From assembly GCA_019285755.1 (NCBI GenBank), contig CP079103.1:1488001-1552000 (forward strand): a stretch of 64,000 nt of DNA, given 5' to 3'. The notes beneath the pieces are model-generated. The model was given only the letters and a program-made list of their open reading frames with translations, was not told where the DNA came from and did not search any database. The first letter of the stretch is position 1, and each line of letters begins with the position of its first letter. Source of the DNA: Chitinophaga sp. E66 (GTDB taxonomy: Bacteria > Bacteroidota > Bacteroidia > Chitinophagales > Chitinophagaceae). Positions 13,001 to 22,590 of this stretch are shown in pieces. A program made the position numbers and the translations under genes.

Positions 13001-14883
13001 CAGCATTTCCAGTCCTGCCGCGATACCATGGACGGCCTTTTCCACCGGCTGCGCATCGATCACCTTCGTGACCTTAGCAGCGGCAGCTTTCTGCTCCGCG
13101 ACCATGGCCTCGTATGGCGTCAACGCTTCATCTTTCAGGAGAAATTTTATGGTATCTTCTGACAGGGTAGCATTGTGCTGCTGCAAGGTCTCCTTCATGG
13201 CGTTGACCGCTGCCGCGTCGATATAACGGACGTTCAGCAGGTCAATGACCGCGCCCTGGGTGCTGCGGGTAGCGGACAATAATGCCACCAGCTGATCCAG
13301 CGAGGTAATGGAAGCGTTTTCACATCCACGACCAGCTGATCCACCCGCTTGCTCATCGCCTTCAGCGTTTCCGATGCATGGCTTCGCTGGGCCTGTACCT
13401 TGGCGAATTCGTCGATGGCGGTGTTGGCGATATCCCGGATCTGGGACAAGGGGCGGCGATATCGAATGCTTCCGGCTGTTTGATCCAGAAATAGCTGTCC
13501 AGGATATCGTTGGTTCGTTTGTGAACGTCCTCATACAGGCCTTCGTAGCTGTCTTCTTTCTGCAACAGTTGGATCACTTCCTGTCCTTCGCTCATGGCGC
13601 TCACGATGTCCTTATTGCCGATCTTGTACAGCACATTCCCGCTCATGGCGGTGTTCTCCTGCAGCACCAGGGCATAGGGCGTCTGCCAGATCTGTACCTG
13701 GTGATGCCTTTGGGCTTCCGCTTCGGAACGGAAATATACCAGCGTGCCGTTGTCGTATACGGTAAAACCATTGCAGACGATGGGCGTTTCCACCTGTTTG
13801 GCGATCATGTTGTACGACATGAGCAGGTAGGTGTTGGTCGTCTTCTGGTAGAATACGTAGAGGAAGTCCTCTCCGTTAGGGGATACTAGGCTGCGTATGA
13901 ATTCCAGCCCGGTGAGGCCGGAGTCGAATATTTTATGTTCGCCGTTTTGCAGGTAATATCCGTTGGGGAAGATGAGCCCTGGTTATCTGGGAGCAGCACG
14001 GCGGATTCGAGAATTGCCGGGATGGAGGTGACCTGTTTGGTCCGGACGTTGAAGATATAGGCCCGGGGCCTTCCTGGTAGGGTTTTATCCGGATGACGAT
14101 CAGGTTGCCGATATCGGCAAAGTGGTACTCGGCGTCATCCAGCTGTTGGTCCCTGTTCATGACAGGCTCGGAATAGATGCCCTTTCCCGTGTCGGTATTG
14201 TTTTCGATCTTGAAGGTGATATCGCCGTTCATCGCTTCGATAAACACCTTGTCCAGTATCGAAATATGGGGGTGAATGCCCAGGCGGCGGTGGCTAAGAT
14301 CTGTTTTCACCCATTCGAACTCATGCTGCGGGGCAAGCCGTGCTTCATGTACGCTGCGGTCGTCCACATACGACAGCTTCCCGTCTTTGATCAGCCACTT
14401 GAACGCTTTCCGGTCGTCCGGGTTCTTGCTCGTGAGGAAGATCATGTAGAGATAGTTCTCCGTCCGGGCAAACCGGGAGAAGATCGAATCGCGGTAGTAT
14501 TTGTACAGGTTGGTGAAGTCCGTTACAAAGGCCGGGTCCTCGATCAGCGTAAGCGGTTGCGGTTCGAAGTGGCCATCGGTGAACCGGTATATGCTGAACA
14601 CATCACTGAGCCGGATATCTTCGCGCAGCCCGAAATGGACGTTATAGGCGAAGATGGTCAGGTCGCCGAAGGCCATGATGCCCCGGGCCACGCCGTTATT
14701 TTCGGTAGTGATGCGTTGGTTGGCTACCAATTGAAAACCGGTAGAATTGAAAATTTCCTTCCTGGCGGCGTTCAGCTTCGCCAAACGCTGCGTCAGGTCG
14801 AGGCGCTGTTCGTTCAGCCGGTTGCGGATGATCTCATAAGTTCCGGAATCCAATACTGCTGTCGTACTTTCTAAATCTGCCAT
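10052..14883 (-). CDS. Giant coiled-coil protein with C-terminal AAA ATPase module (DNA repair ATPase-like family, frame-broken)
   Basis: About 1,610 codons and last gene of the pspA/flotillin cassette. The N-terminal 350 residues (MADLESTTAVLDSGTYEIIR...) look beta-rich. The middle is mostly helical coiled coil, for example RISIQIEELESRFAEFEEF and the stretch around QINKRASALEQIGIRVL. The C-terminal about 390 residues are an AAA ATPase: Walker A SPPGYGKTTLM (about 11100-11125), Walker B VMLYIDDIQHCS, sensor-1 Asn in CVVMAGNPY. At least ten frame changes occur (near 11217, 11720, 11805, 11925, 12410, 12932, 13318, 13452, 13985, 14067), and each joins smoothly; at 11217 it falls in a CCCC run. 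I recall such proteins being labelled DNA repair ATPase beside flotillin genes in Bacteroidota, but nothing visible proves a DNA function. Its neighbours argue for a membrane role. Confidence 0.82.
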
Positions 14884-14933
14884 TGCGCTGTGATGAGTTC
14901 GTTCTACGGGAATGCTTCTGCGAAATAAAAGGG

Positions 14934-16962
14934 TTACAATTTCCTGTTGGCAATGCCAAGGCTATTGGCAAGGTTGGCCAGGTTGAGCAGCGATGGCAGG
15001 TCGCTTTCAGAACTGTTTTGTTGCATTTTAAGGATCAGGCTGGAGATGGACAGGTTCTTGAGATCGTTTGTGGAAATATTATACTTCTCCGCAAATTCCT
15101 GATGCGTTCCATCAGGTCGCCGCCATTACCGTTGCCGTCCCCTATGAGTGCTGTCTTAATATGCGTGGCGTGCTCGCTTTCATTGATCAGGCGGTCAAAG
15201 CCACGGGCGTTCGACACCTGGTTAACGATATGCTGGAAGAACATGGTTTCGCCGCCTACGATATCGATACGGGCGTTCTTCAGCGCGTCGCCCAGTACAT
15301 TGGCCTGCGCATCGGCGATGTCTTTCTGGATATTGATCTGCGCCAGCGCGATCTCTTTGTCCTTATTCAGCATGAGTTTGAACTCTTCGTGGTCTTTACC
15401 TACGGCATCCAGCTTTTTCATAGCTTCGGCCTTTTCCTGGATACCGGCCGCTTCGGCGAGCGCTTTCTCTTTCGTTACTTCCGCCTGTACGAGGCCTTCC
15501 CTGCGTTTCGCATCGGCAATTTTCTCGATAACGGTAGCGTCTACGGTTCCCTGGCGTTCCGCGGCTTCGGCTTTGGCTATCATTACTTCTGCTTCGGAGA
15601 GGCCGAGGGTAGCTTCTTCCTGGCTTGTGCCTCAGCGAGGATCTTGCGGGCTTCGGCCTGCTTAACGGCGGCTTCTTTCCTGGCTTCCGCATCGATGATG
15701 AGCTGCTTGGCTTTTTCTTCCGCGGCTTTCTTTTCCGCTTCGGCGGCTTTAACCGTGTAGATCAGTTTTCTTCCGCCTGCTGGCTGGCCTGGGTGATACC
15801 TACCGTTTTCTCACGTTCTACGGCACGGAAGGCTTCGAGGTCTTTTACGCCCTGTTGCTCTTCCACCACGCCCTTTTCCAGGCGTACACGGTCGCGGATA
15901 ACATCCTGGATGTTTTTGCGCTCCACTTCCACGGTTTTTTCTTTGTCGATCTGCGCGAGGGTGACGATCTTTTCGCGTTCGGTGGCTTCCAGCGCGCGGT
16001 CCTTTTCCACTCTTTCCGTTTCTACGGCGTCGGTACGTTGCTTATTCTTTTCTGCGATGATGATCTGGCGCAGTTTGTTCTCTTCCTGAACGGCGAGTGA
16101 TTCATCGGTTTTGATACGGACGGATTGCGCTTTCAGGCGTTCTTCTTCCCGTACCTTGATGATCTCTGCGTTTTCGCGGGAGCGGATATTGTCGATCTCT
16201 CTTTTTTTTTTTCTTCTTTTTCCGCCATCTGCCGGTCCAGTTCGAGGATGGCTTCCCTGGCTTCGACGTCCTGTTTCTTGATCACCTTTTCTTCTTCCCT
16301 GCGGATGAGGTTGGCTTTGATATTCTGTTCAGCGGTCAGTTCCGTGATCTTTTTGATGCCCTGGGAGTCGAGGATATTCTGGGCGCTGAGGTACTTTATT
16401 TCCGTTTGCTCCAGGTAGTCGATGGCGCAGTCGTCCAGGATATATCCGTTCAGGTCGGTTCCGATGATGTTGAGGATTTCCGTACGGAATTCGCGGCGGG
16501 CTTCATATAGCTCGATAAAATCGAACTTTTGCCTACTGTCTTTAATGCTTCGGAGAATTTGGCCTCAAAGAGATTGCGTAACGTATCTACGTCGGAAGCC
16601 CGTTCTGTGCCAATGATCTGTGCAACGTTCAGTACGTCGTCGATATTCTTGTTTACGCGCACGAAGAACGCGACCTTGATATCTGCACGGATGTTGTCTT
16701 TACAGATGAGGCCATCATTCTCCAGCCGGTCGATCTGTAATTTCTTAACGGAAATGTCCATGATCTCCATCTGGTGCAAAATGGGAATGACGTACATTCC
16801 TTTGTTGAATGCCACTTTGCCGCCGCCTACACCGGTGCGTACGATCGCTTTGCCCTGGGGTATTTTTTTGTAGAATTTAGCAAAGGCATAGAGGATAATA
16901 AACACCAGGAATACGATACCGCCGACCATCAGCAGGCTGATTCCTCCGAGAGCTTCCATCAT
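14934..16962 (-). CDS. Flotillin-family (SPFH/Band 7) membrane protein, YqiK-like (frame-broken)
   Basis: About 676 codons. An N-terminal membrane helix (LMVGGIVFLVFIILYAFAKF) is followed by the SPFH/Band 7 domain (KAIVRTGVGGGKVAFNKGMY; VKKLQIDRLENDGLICKDN). A very long charged coiled coil rich in AEA, KAE and EKE repeats is the flotillin hallmark. The C-terminal tail ends LANSLGIANRKL. Flotillins form cage-like oligomers that organise membrane microdomains and fluidity. Breaks lie near 16530, 16208 (a poly-A run on the coding strand), 15770, 15610 and 15090. It is 50 bp upstream of the giant ATPase gene and 57 bp downstream of the YqiJ-like gene, matching the YqiJ-YqiK pairing known from E. 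coli. Confidence 0.88.
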
Positions 16963-17019
16963 GTTGAAGTTGATTTTTAGGTTAAGTTGAATGAATATTG
17001 TGAAGGTATAAGTTGCATG

Positions 17020-17703
17020 TTATACTACATTGCCCAGGTTGACTTCAGGCACTACGATGTAGTATTTGCGGTCCGCCGATTCGTCTGCGATCATCACTTC
17101 GGCGCCAAATTCAATGGTTTCGCCGGTTTTGCTCTGAACGTTGATTTGCAGGACGTCGCCTTTTATTTTCAGTTCGGCGGCGCCGATGGTATTGCCTGAA
17201 ATGGTAGAGCGCATGCGGGCTACGCGGCCCAGGTACTCTTGCGCCTCTTCTCCGTTGTAGCCCATAGCGTTGTATACTTTGATGAGGGGTTTTGTGGCGT
17301 ACCGTGTTAAAACGAATGCCACGGCGATAATCGGTATAAGGATAAAGATGGACATCCAGCCCCAGGCGGCGACGCCAAAAACGATCGATGAGGCCAGCGT
17401 CGTGATCCAGGCAATGAACTTAAACGTGGAATACACGACCATAAAAGGAACTTTCCCAATGTTAACATACTCCATGGCTTCCTGCAGGAACGATTTTCCG
17501 GTGGCGGCGTCGTTCATGTCGCTGTCCGGGCCGGCATCCGTATCGGCATCCGCGTCTGCGTCCACATCAGTGTCCATATCGCTGGCGCCTGAAATGCCGC
17601 CGCCGATGAACGAGAATATCCAGTAAGTGGCGGTAATGCCTGTAGCTACCGTCATGACGGCATTGCTGAGTGGGTGGAAGAGTAAGTTTGAGATATTCAA
17701 CAT
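17020..17703 (-). CDS. YqiJ-like membrane protein with OB-fold tail
   Basis: Intact, 227 aa. One N-terminal membrane helix (AVMTVATGITATYWIFSFIGG) is followed by a short aspartate-rich stretch (DMDTDVDADADADTDAG), then two or more membrane helices (FMVVYSTFKFIAWITTLASS; MSIFILIPIIAVAFVLT). A C-terminal beta domain (YLGRVARMRSTISGNTIGA ... ILQINVQSKTGET) resembles the NfeD/YqiJ OB-fold. Such proteins pair with a flotillin and are thought to anchor or modulate it. The stop is 3 bp from the pspA start region and the flotillin start is 57 bp further, so co-expression is almost certain. The acidic linker could face the periplasm or bind cations; that is speculation. Confidence 0.82.
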   Translation of the reverse strand: MLNISNLLFHPLSNAVMTVATGITATYWIFSFIGGGISGASDMDTDVDADADADTDAGPDSDMNDAATGKSFLQEAMEYVNIGKVPFMVVYSTFKFIAWITTLASSIVFGVAAWGWMSIFILIPIIAVAFVLTRYATKPLIKVYNAMGYNGEEAQEYLGRVARMRSTISGNTIGAAELKIKGDVLQINVQSKTGETIEFGAEVMIADESADRKYYIVVPEVNLGNVV

Positions 17704-17706
17704 AGG

Positions 17707-18420
17707 TTAAGGGTTATCCGTGATACCCAGTTTTTCTTTAATTGCTTTTAAATCTTTTTCTATCGATAAAGAGTCGTCTTTCAGTAATTCGTCCAGTTCA
17801 TGTTTGAGGGAGCTGTTTTTGCCCCGGGCTATTTCGCCATAAGCCTGTGCCAGAGCTTCCTGGTCTTCCACTTTGGCTTTCATGCGTTCCAGCATGGCAA
17901 TGGTTCCGTTATTGTCCAGCTGGGCGAGCTGTTTGTTTACCTGTTCGGTGGCTTTGCTTACCTTGGCGCGGGCTTTCAGGGTCCGGAGCTCCTTTTCCCA
18001 CTTTTCCATGTTCTCTTTCAGGATCTCGGTGTTGCGGAACATATCGCGGGACGACTGCTGCAGGGTTGTTACCTGGTGCCCCAGTTCCTCTGATTCCGCG
18101 TAGAACTTCCGGCGGAGGGAAAGCGCTTCCCTTGCAAGTTCCTCTGCTTTACCGAGATCAACATGCCCTGCCTGGGCCTTTTGCATGATCAAGATAGCCT
18201 TTTCCGCATAATTCAGCGATTCTTTCTGGCATTGCATCTGTTCGTTCTCCGTACGAATGGCAAGGGCCTTCACTTTCGCGTATGCTTCGGTGGCCTCCGT
18301 CAGGTCTTTTTGCAATTCGCGCAATCCCTGCTCCGTCATTTTTACAGGATCCTCCATTTTCTCTACCGCCGCATGGATCTCCGCTTGCCCAATTCTCAAT
18401 AGTCGCTTGAAAATGTTCAT
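17707..18420 (-). CDS. pspA: PspA/IM30 family membrane-stress protein
   Basis: Intact, 237 aa from the preferred ATG at 18420 (MNIFKRLLRIGQAEIHAAVE); an upstream in-frame ATG at 18429 adds MPI. The amphipathic N-terminal helix and the all-helical charged body (ELQKDLTEATEAYAKVKAL; ALSLRRKFYAESEELG) are typical of PspA/Vipp1, the bacterial ESCRT-III-like scaffold that coats and repairs stressed inner membrane. No PspB, PspC or PspF is nearby. The neighbours are YqiJ-like, flotillin and AAA genes instead, so this is a Psp variant in which an AAA protein may remodel the PspA scaffold (inference). It lies a few bases from the genes on both sides. Confidence 0.92.
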   Translation of the reverse strand: MNIFKRLLRIGQAEIHAAVEKMEDPVKMTEQGLRELQKDLTEATEAYAKVKALAIRTENEQMQCQKESLNYAEKAILIMQKAQAGHVDLGKAEELAREALSLRRKFYAESEELGHQVTTLQQSSRDMFRNTEILKENMEKWEKELRTLKARAKVSKATEQVNKQLAQLDNNGTIAMLERMKAKVEDQEALAQAYGEIARGKNSSLKHELDELLKDDSLSIEKDLKAIKEKLGITDNP

Positions 18421-18431
18421 GATTGGCAAAT

Positions 18432-18823
18432 TTATAGTTTTGAAAAATCTATGATTTGTTGCGCATATTCGCTCAGCAACAGCCCCAGCGAATTGATCGC
18501 GCCTTCGAATTCGATAAAATCGATGTTCCCCAGCTGCATGGTATATCTGAATAATACCTTGTTCCCGTCTTCACTGACCACAAAGGCGCCATGAATGGTA
18601 TCCCGGTTCTTTTGCAGCAGGGCTTTGAACATGGCCGCATTGTCGTCCCGGAAGGAAAACAGGTACTGCTCCATGATCAGGATTGGGGCGCAATGCCAAT
18701 GATAAGGTTGTGGATACCGTCCGCCTGGTTATCGATCTTTAGAATGCCGTTTTGCTCGTTTTTATACACAATCCTGCAATTCAACCGGGTGGCGAAATCT
18801 TCGATAGTGTCGATATAGGTCAT
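18432..18823 (-). CDS. Small YbjN / type III chaperone (Tir-like) family protein (frame-broken)
   Basis: About 130 codons, first gene of the cassette. The N-terminal part starts at 18823 (MTYIDTIEDFATRLNCRIVY). After a frame change in the GGGG run near 18688 it continues as PILIMEQYLFSFRDDNAAMF, then LLQKNRDTIHGAFVVSEDGN and LGNIDFIEFEGAINSLGLLL. The mixed alpha/beta pattern and the conserved-looking NR..HGAF segment resemble the YbjN/CesT-Tir chaperone fold, a class often annotated beside pspA in Bacteroidota. A DUF2170/YjfI-like protein, the partner of YjfJ-type PspA, is an alternative I cannot exclude. It could act as an adaptor or chaperone for PspA. Confidence 0.6.
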
Positions 18824-18848
18824 TGGCGGTGCTTTGGTTTTGTTGAAA

Positions 18849-18879
18849 CAAATCTACGGTACTAATTCGATAGTGCAAA
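18849..18879 (-). promoter_or_regulatory. Promoter of the pspA/flotillin cassette
   Basis: On the minus strand a TTTG (plus 18876-18879) is separated by exactly 19 bp from TAGATTTG (plus 18849-18856). This fits the Bacteroidota sigma-ABfr consensus TTTG ... TAnnTTTG. Transcription would start near 18843, about 20 bp before the ATG at 18823. Confidence 0.7.
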
Positions 18880-18893
18880 ATATTTTAGCAGTA

Positions 18894-18920
18894 TTGTTAA
18901 AAATTTTACCCTTACTTTTG
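18894..18920 (+). promoter_or_regulatory. Promoter of the XRE regulator gene, probably giving a leaderless mRNA
   Basis: TTG at 18894-18896 is followed after 16 bp by TACTTTTG (18913-18920), a match to TAnnTTTG. A start about 5-7 bp downstream would fall on or next to the ATG at 18926, so the transcript may have no leader. An AAAATATTTT palindrome (18877-18886) lies between this promoter and the opposite one and could be an operator for the regulator. Confidence 0.5.
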
Positions 18921-18925
18921 TGGGG

Positions 18926-19601
18926 ATGTCAAAAATAGGGGCAAATATTAAAAAAATACGCACTACTAAAGGCTTGAGCCAGCAGGCATTTGCAGAGTTG
19001 TTCGATCTTACGAGGGGGAATATATCGTCTTATGAAGACAATCGGGCCGAACCCAGGATCGAAACACTGGTGCGAATTGCCAATTATTTTTGCATCCCGG
19101 TAGATAGCTTTATCCAGGACCAGTTGACGATTAACGAAATCCTTCAGTTCAACAGCGATAAATTATTGACGGACGAGCCGCCCGGCTCGCGCGTCCGCCT
19201 CCGGGAAGTGCCTTTCCTCAGCGATGATGTGTACGTAAAATGCCAATATGGCGACCTGGCGTTCAATGATTGGGGGCCTTCCCGAGGCTTGTACTGCCCG
19301 GCACGATCCATCAGAACCTGGCCGCGCTGGCGTTTAACCGCAACATTCCCCACCATGCGTCGTTACTGCCTTACCAGGTGAATGACGTGCTCGTGTTCGA
19401 AGAAGTAACCCAGGGAACATCCATCTGTGCGATGGCAAGACCGGCCTGTTTACTTCTGAACGGGAAATTATGATCGGCCAATATGCGGCTTCCGGCAGCG
19501 GCATGGACCTCGTCCTGAACGATTTCAAGCGGCAGCAATTTGACTTTACACCTAGTTTCGCATTCTGGAAGCTGTTCGCCACATATGAACATATTGTATA
19601 G
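18926..19601 (+). CDS. XRE-family transcriptional regulator with S24/LexA-like C-terminal domain (frame-broken)
   Basis: About 225 codons. The N-terminal HTH_3 domain is clear: IGANIKKIRTTKGLSQQAFA, then FDLTRGNISSYEDNRAEPRI. The C-terminal half (LPRLVLPGTIHQNLAALAF; LLPYQVNDVLVFEEV; KTGLFTSEREIMIGQYAASG) has the beta-rich look of the S24/LexA-CI peptidase-like fold. I cannot confidently place a Ser-Lys catalytic pair, so it may only dimerise or sense. ATG 18926 is preferred over the GTG at 18920, which lies inside the promoter. Breaks lie near 19285 and 19430. It is divergent from the membrane-stress cassette across 102 bp and probably controls it and itself. Confidence 0.8.
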
Positions 19602-19623
19602 TAGTGCCGTTCACTGCAAACAG

Positions 19624-19659
19624 AAAGGAGGCGCCTCGTTATTGAGACGCCTCCTTTTT
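19624..19659. terminator. Terminator between convergent genes
   Basis: GGAGGCG (19627-19633) pairs with CGCCTCC (19648-19654), and the stem extends inward with one mismatch. TTTTT follows on the plus strand and a short T run on the minus strand. It lies between the XRE gene and the convergent DUF5689-like gene, and is best on the plus strand. Confidence 0.8.
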
Positions 19660-19690
19660 GCTTTACATATGACAAATCCGGGATCGCCCG

Positions 19691-21743
19691 CTATTTGTTG
19701 TACTTGATGGATGCATGCATCAATCTGCTGAGGGCTGTGGCGGAAACAGAGCCTGCGGTTGCGCTGGTACTTGTACCTGCGGTCTTGTTAGTCACCCGGA
19801 TGCGGATGAACAGCTTGTTGAGCCCGCTCGCAGCCTGCGGAACTGGAAGTTCACCACCTTGCTGCCCGCCACCTGCGTAAGCAGGGTATTCGACCAGTTG
19901 GCCACATCCTGGAAAGTGAAAGTTCCCACGCTCGTCCAGTTGGCTGCGTCGTCGTTTGTGGAGGCCCATTCCACCGTAAAGTTGCGGGGACCGCCGATGT
20001 CCGAGTTACCTTCCAGCTGAAGCGAAATGGGTGTGGTGATGCCAGCTGTCGAAACTTCGATCATCCAACCTTCGCCCTTATTGGCAGTGGTATTCCACCA
20101 GTTTTTAGTGGACCACCCGCCGTTAGATACAGCGCCTTTTACGGTAGCGGTTTCCTGCAGCAGGCCATTGTAGTCGGTTGCCGCACCGATGCCGCTGGAG
20201 GTGAAGTCCAGCCCTGTTTTGGTCGTCTGCCAGAGCCTGCCAGCGCCAATTTCCGGAGTCAGCGGATTTTGAGTGGCGGTTGGCGTGGCGGCGAACTCGC
20301 TTTTGTAACGGCTCCATTCCGCCAGCACGTTTGACAAGCCATTCTCCCGAGCGTTTTGCAGGGCAATATCGTCGCGGCGGAGATGTCGGATGGCATATTT
20401 GCCGATGTTCCCGCCATAGCGGTCCATCGTTTCGCTGACGATCACCCCTGCGATGGTGCCGGAGCCCTGGGGCACCTGCTCCCCGTCGCGGCGATAGGGC
20501 ACATCCAGGTTGGTGAGCATGTACATGCCGTTGCCACGGATGTCGCGGATATGCGTAGGGTAGCAGTCCATACGCGCGGTATAGCCTTCATTGATATTGG
20601 TGAAGGAGCCGGAGGGAACAGATATCTCCACATCGCGCAGCTTCACATAAGTATACAGGTCATTGTCCGTCAGTTCGCCGATGTATTTTTCCCTGGGCTG
20701 AAGCATGGCAGTCCGGCTTTCCTTCTGCATGACCTGCGGCGCCACGATGCCTGTGATCACAACTCTGTCAGGGTTGGCCAGTTTAGCAAGCGTAGCGCCT
20801 TTCAGCCAGATCTTCACATGGTCGTTGAAGCTGAAGATATTATCGCCCGGCGTCTGGGTCTTGAAATAGATACCCGAGGCGCCATCCATGCTTTGGATAT
20901 ATACGGCCACAGCGTTCTCCGATTTATCGAGCGTGTGCTTGTTGGTGGCAGTATTATTGTTTTTGGCGATGTTGGGATGCCCTTTGTCGCTGATGACGAT
21001 ACCTTCGATGTAAATGTTCTCATCAATGGCGCCGGCAGCCAGGCTCTGTTTCACATATGCAAAGTCTTTCAGAACGGCCCCGGTAAAGTCGATCCCCGGA
21101 TGCTGGCGGATGCGCACGGAATCGCGGGTGGTGGAGCCGAGGGCGTCCAGGTAGCTAAGGGTCAGCATGCCGGTACGTTGTGCGGCCGACTTGCTGGTAT
21201 CCGCTTTGAGGAAAAGGTACCCGTTGCTGATGGTGGCTTCTTTCAGCCAGCCTTCCTGTGCCGGGTCATCGAAGCGGTAGCTGACGCTCATTTTGTCCAG
21301 GGGGACGTTAGTGGTGATGACGGATTTTAGGGATCCGCCATTGGCGATGCTTTGCAGCGTGGTATCCGCGATGGCGATCTGCGGCGTCAGTCCGCGCTGC
21401 TGGAGGGAGACGGTGTCTGTACGGTTTCCCGCACGAACGATGAGCTTCACGGCGCGGGGAGGTTCCCTTCGTTGCTGGTCACTTCCGCCCGCACGCTGCC
21501 TTTGCCGTCGCCGCCGGTGGACTGCAGTTTTACCCAGCTCGCTTCTTCGGCGGGTTCAACGGTCCACTGACCGTCTGCATAGACGATGATCTGTGTAGTA
21601 TCCGCCGGTGCGTTTAGGCGGACGATCCTGTTATTGATGGCCAGCTCGGTGCTGAATTTGTAGTCTTCCGTCTTGCGGCATCCGGCGGCGAACAGGAGGG
21701 CGGTTGCGCCGGCGGCTGCCAGGTATCTGAGGGATTGTTGCAT
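19691..21743 (-). CDS. Large BACON/DUF5689-like surface lipoprotein (frame-broken)
   Basis: About 684 codons, last gene of the second sus locus. The lipobox lies in ATALLFAAGCRKTEDYKF. Next are two BACON-like beta domains (QWTVEPAEEASWVKLQSTGG; then SYRFDDPAQEGWLKEATISN). A DUF5689-type segment (EGIVISDKGHPNIAKNN; GDNIFSFNDHVKIWLKGATL) resembles nucleic-acid-binding OB domains seen in exported nucleases. A C-terminal beta-sandwich region (TVEWASTNDDAANWTSVGTF ... LFIRIRVTNKTAGTST) may bind the substrate or the cell surface. Breaks lie near 21455 and 19845. It is 5 bp downstream of the EEP-type enzyme, so the two probably act on the same polymer outside the cell. BACON and DUF5689 are my recognition from pattern only. 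Confidence 0.72.
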
Positions 21744-21748
21744 GCCGG

Positions 21749-22586
21749 TTATTGTTTGAGTTCGAGGAAAATAGGCCGGTGGTCGGAATGAGCGGCCGTG
21801 AACGGGTCATAGATAAACGCGCAGTGGAGCACTTTCTTTTGAGATCGCCGCTGACATACACGTAATCGATCCGGGAGTTGGTGGCGATGATGCTCTTGCC
21901 GGATTTTTCCATTTGCTTTGCATCCAGGCATGGCCGGCATCGGTGAATCCGCACTGAGGATGCTTTGCTGCACTTCGTAATCTATTGTGCCAGCTTCGGT
22001 GAGGTTATCGAGCACAGGTCTTTTTCCATGGCTGCCTTCTGGCGGGCCAGGTAGTCGGACTTTTCGATGCGTTCCCTGTCTAGCGGGGATAGGGAGTTAA
22101 AGTCGCCCATGATGATGCGGTTCTTCTGGTCTGCCTGCAAATCGATATTAGCCAGTACCTGAGCGATTTCGGCTCTTCTCTTTTTGTGCTGATGCGGATT
22201 GAGGTGGAGCACCACGATGTTGTATTTGCCCACTTTGGCCATAATGAAGCCGTGGGTCATGTTCTCATTGATCTTTTGGATACCTGCGATGGGGAACCTG
22301 GATGTAAGGCCGGTGGGGTATCCGTTTTCCTTTACGATCACGGCGTAGGGGTGGCCATAGCTGGCCGCGAGCTCTTCAAGCGTCTTCTGGGTGAAGCCGT
22401 TGCATTCCTGCAGGGCAACGATATCGGGCCTTTGGGCTTTAACCCAATCCACGAAAACCTGTTTGCCGCGGGTAGTGTCTTTCACCATCCCTTCCAGGAT
22501 ATTATAGCTGAGGACCCTCAGTGTGTCCTGTGCGCCGGCAGTCAGGGCAGACAGCAGCAGGAGGAGGAGGCGATGTTTCTTTTCAT
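21749..22586 (-). CDS. Exported endonuclease/exonuclease/phosphatase-fold hydrolase (frame-broken)
   Basis: About 279 codons with a leucine-rich signal peptide ending in SALTAGAQ; a frame change at a TCC/CTG repeat near 22572 breaks it. EEP-family motifs are in order: LRVLSYNILEGM, PDIVALQECNG (metal-binding Glu), VVLHLNPHQ, RIIMGDFNSLS (catalytic Asp-x-Asn), RIDYVYV, and SDHRPIFLELK (catalytic Asp-His). All key residues of a Mg-dependent phosphodiesterase are present. Targets in this superfamily include DNA, RNA, phosphoinositides and sphingomyelin, so the substrate is open. Further breaks lie near 22015, 21950 and 21835. It is 4 bp behind susD, so it probably digests the polymer that the transporter imports. 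Confidence 0.88.
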
Positions 22587-22590
22587 GTTG

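Noticed and set aside
14122..16100. Several plus-strand frames opposite the flotillin and ATPase genes (14122-14874, 14883-15665, 15068-15760, 15625-16089)
   Set aside because: Low-complexity mirror images of the coiled-coil codons on the true coding strand.
20356..21330. 324-codon open frame on the plus strand
   Set aside because: It is antisense to the DUF5689-like gene, shows no domain pattern or signal, and is the kind of open frame that GC-rich coding DNA gives on its opposite strand.
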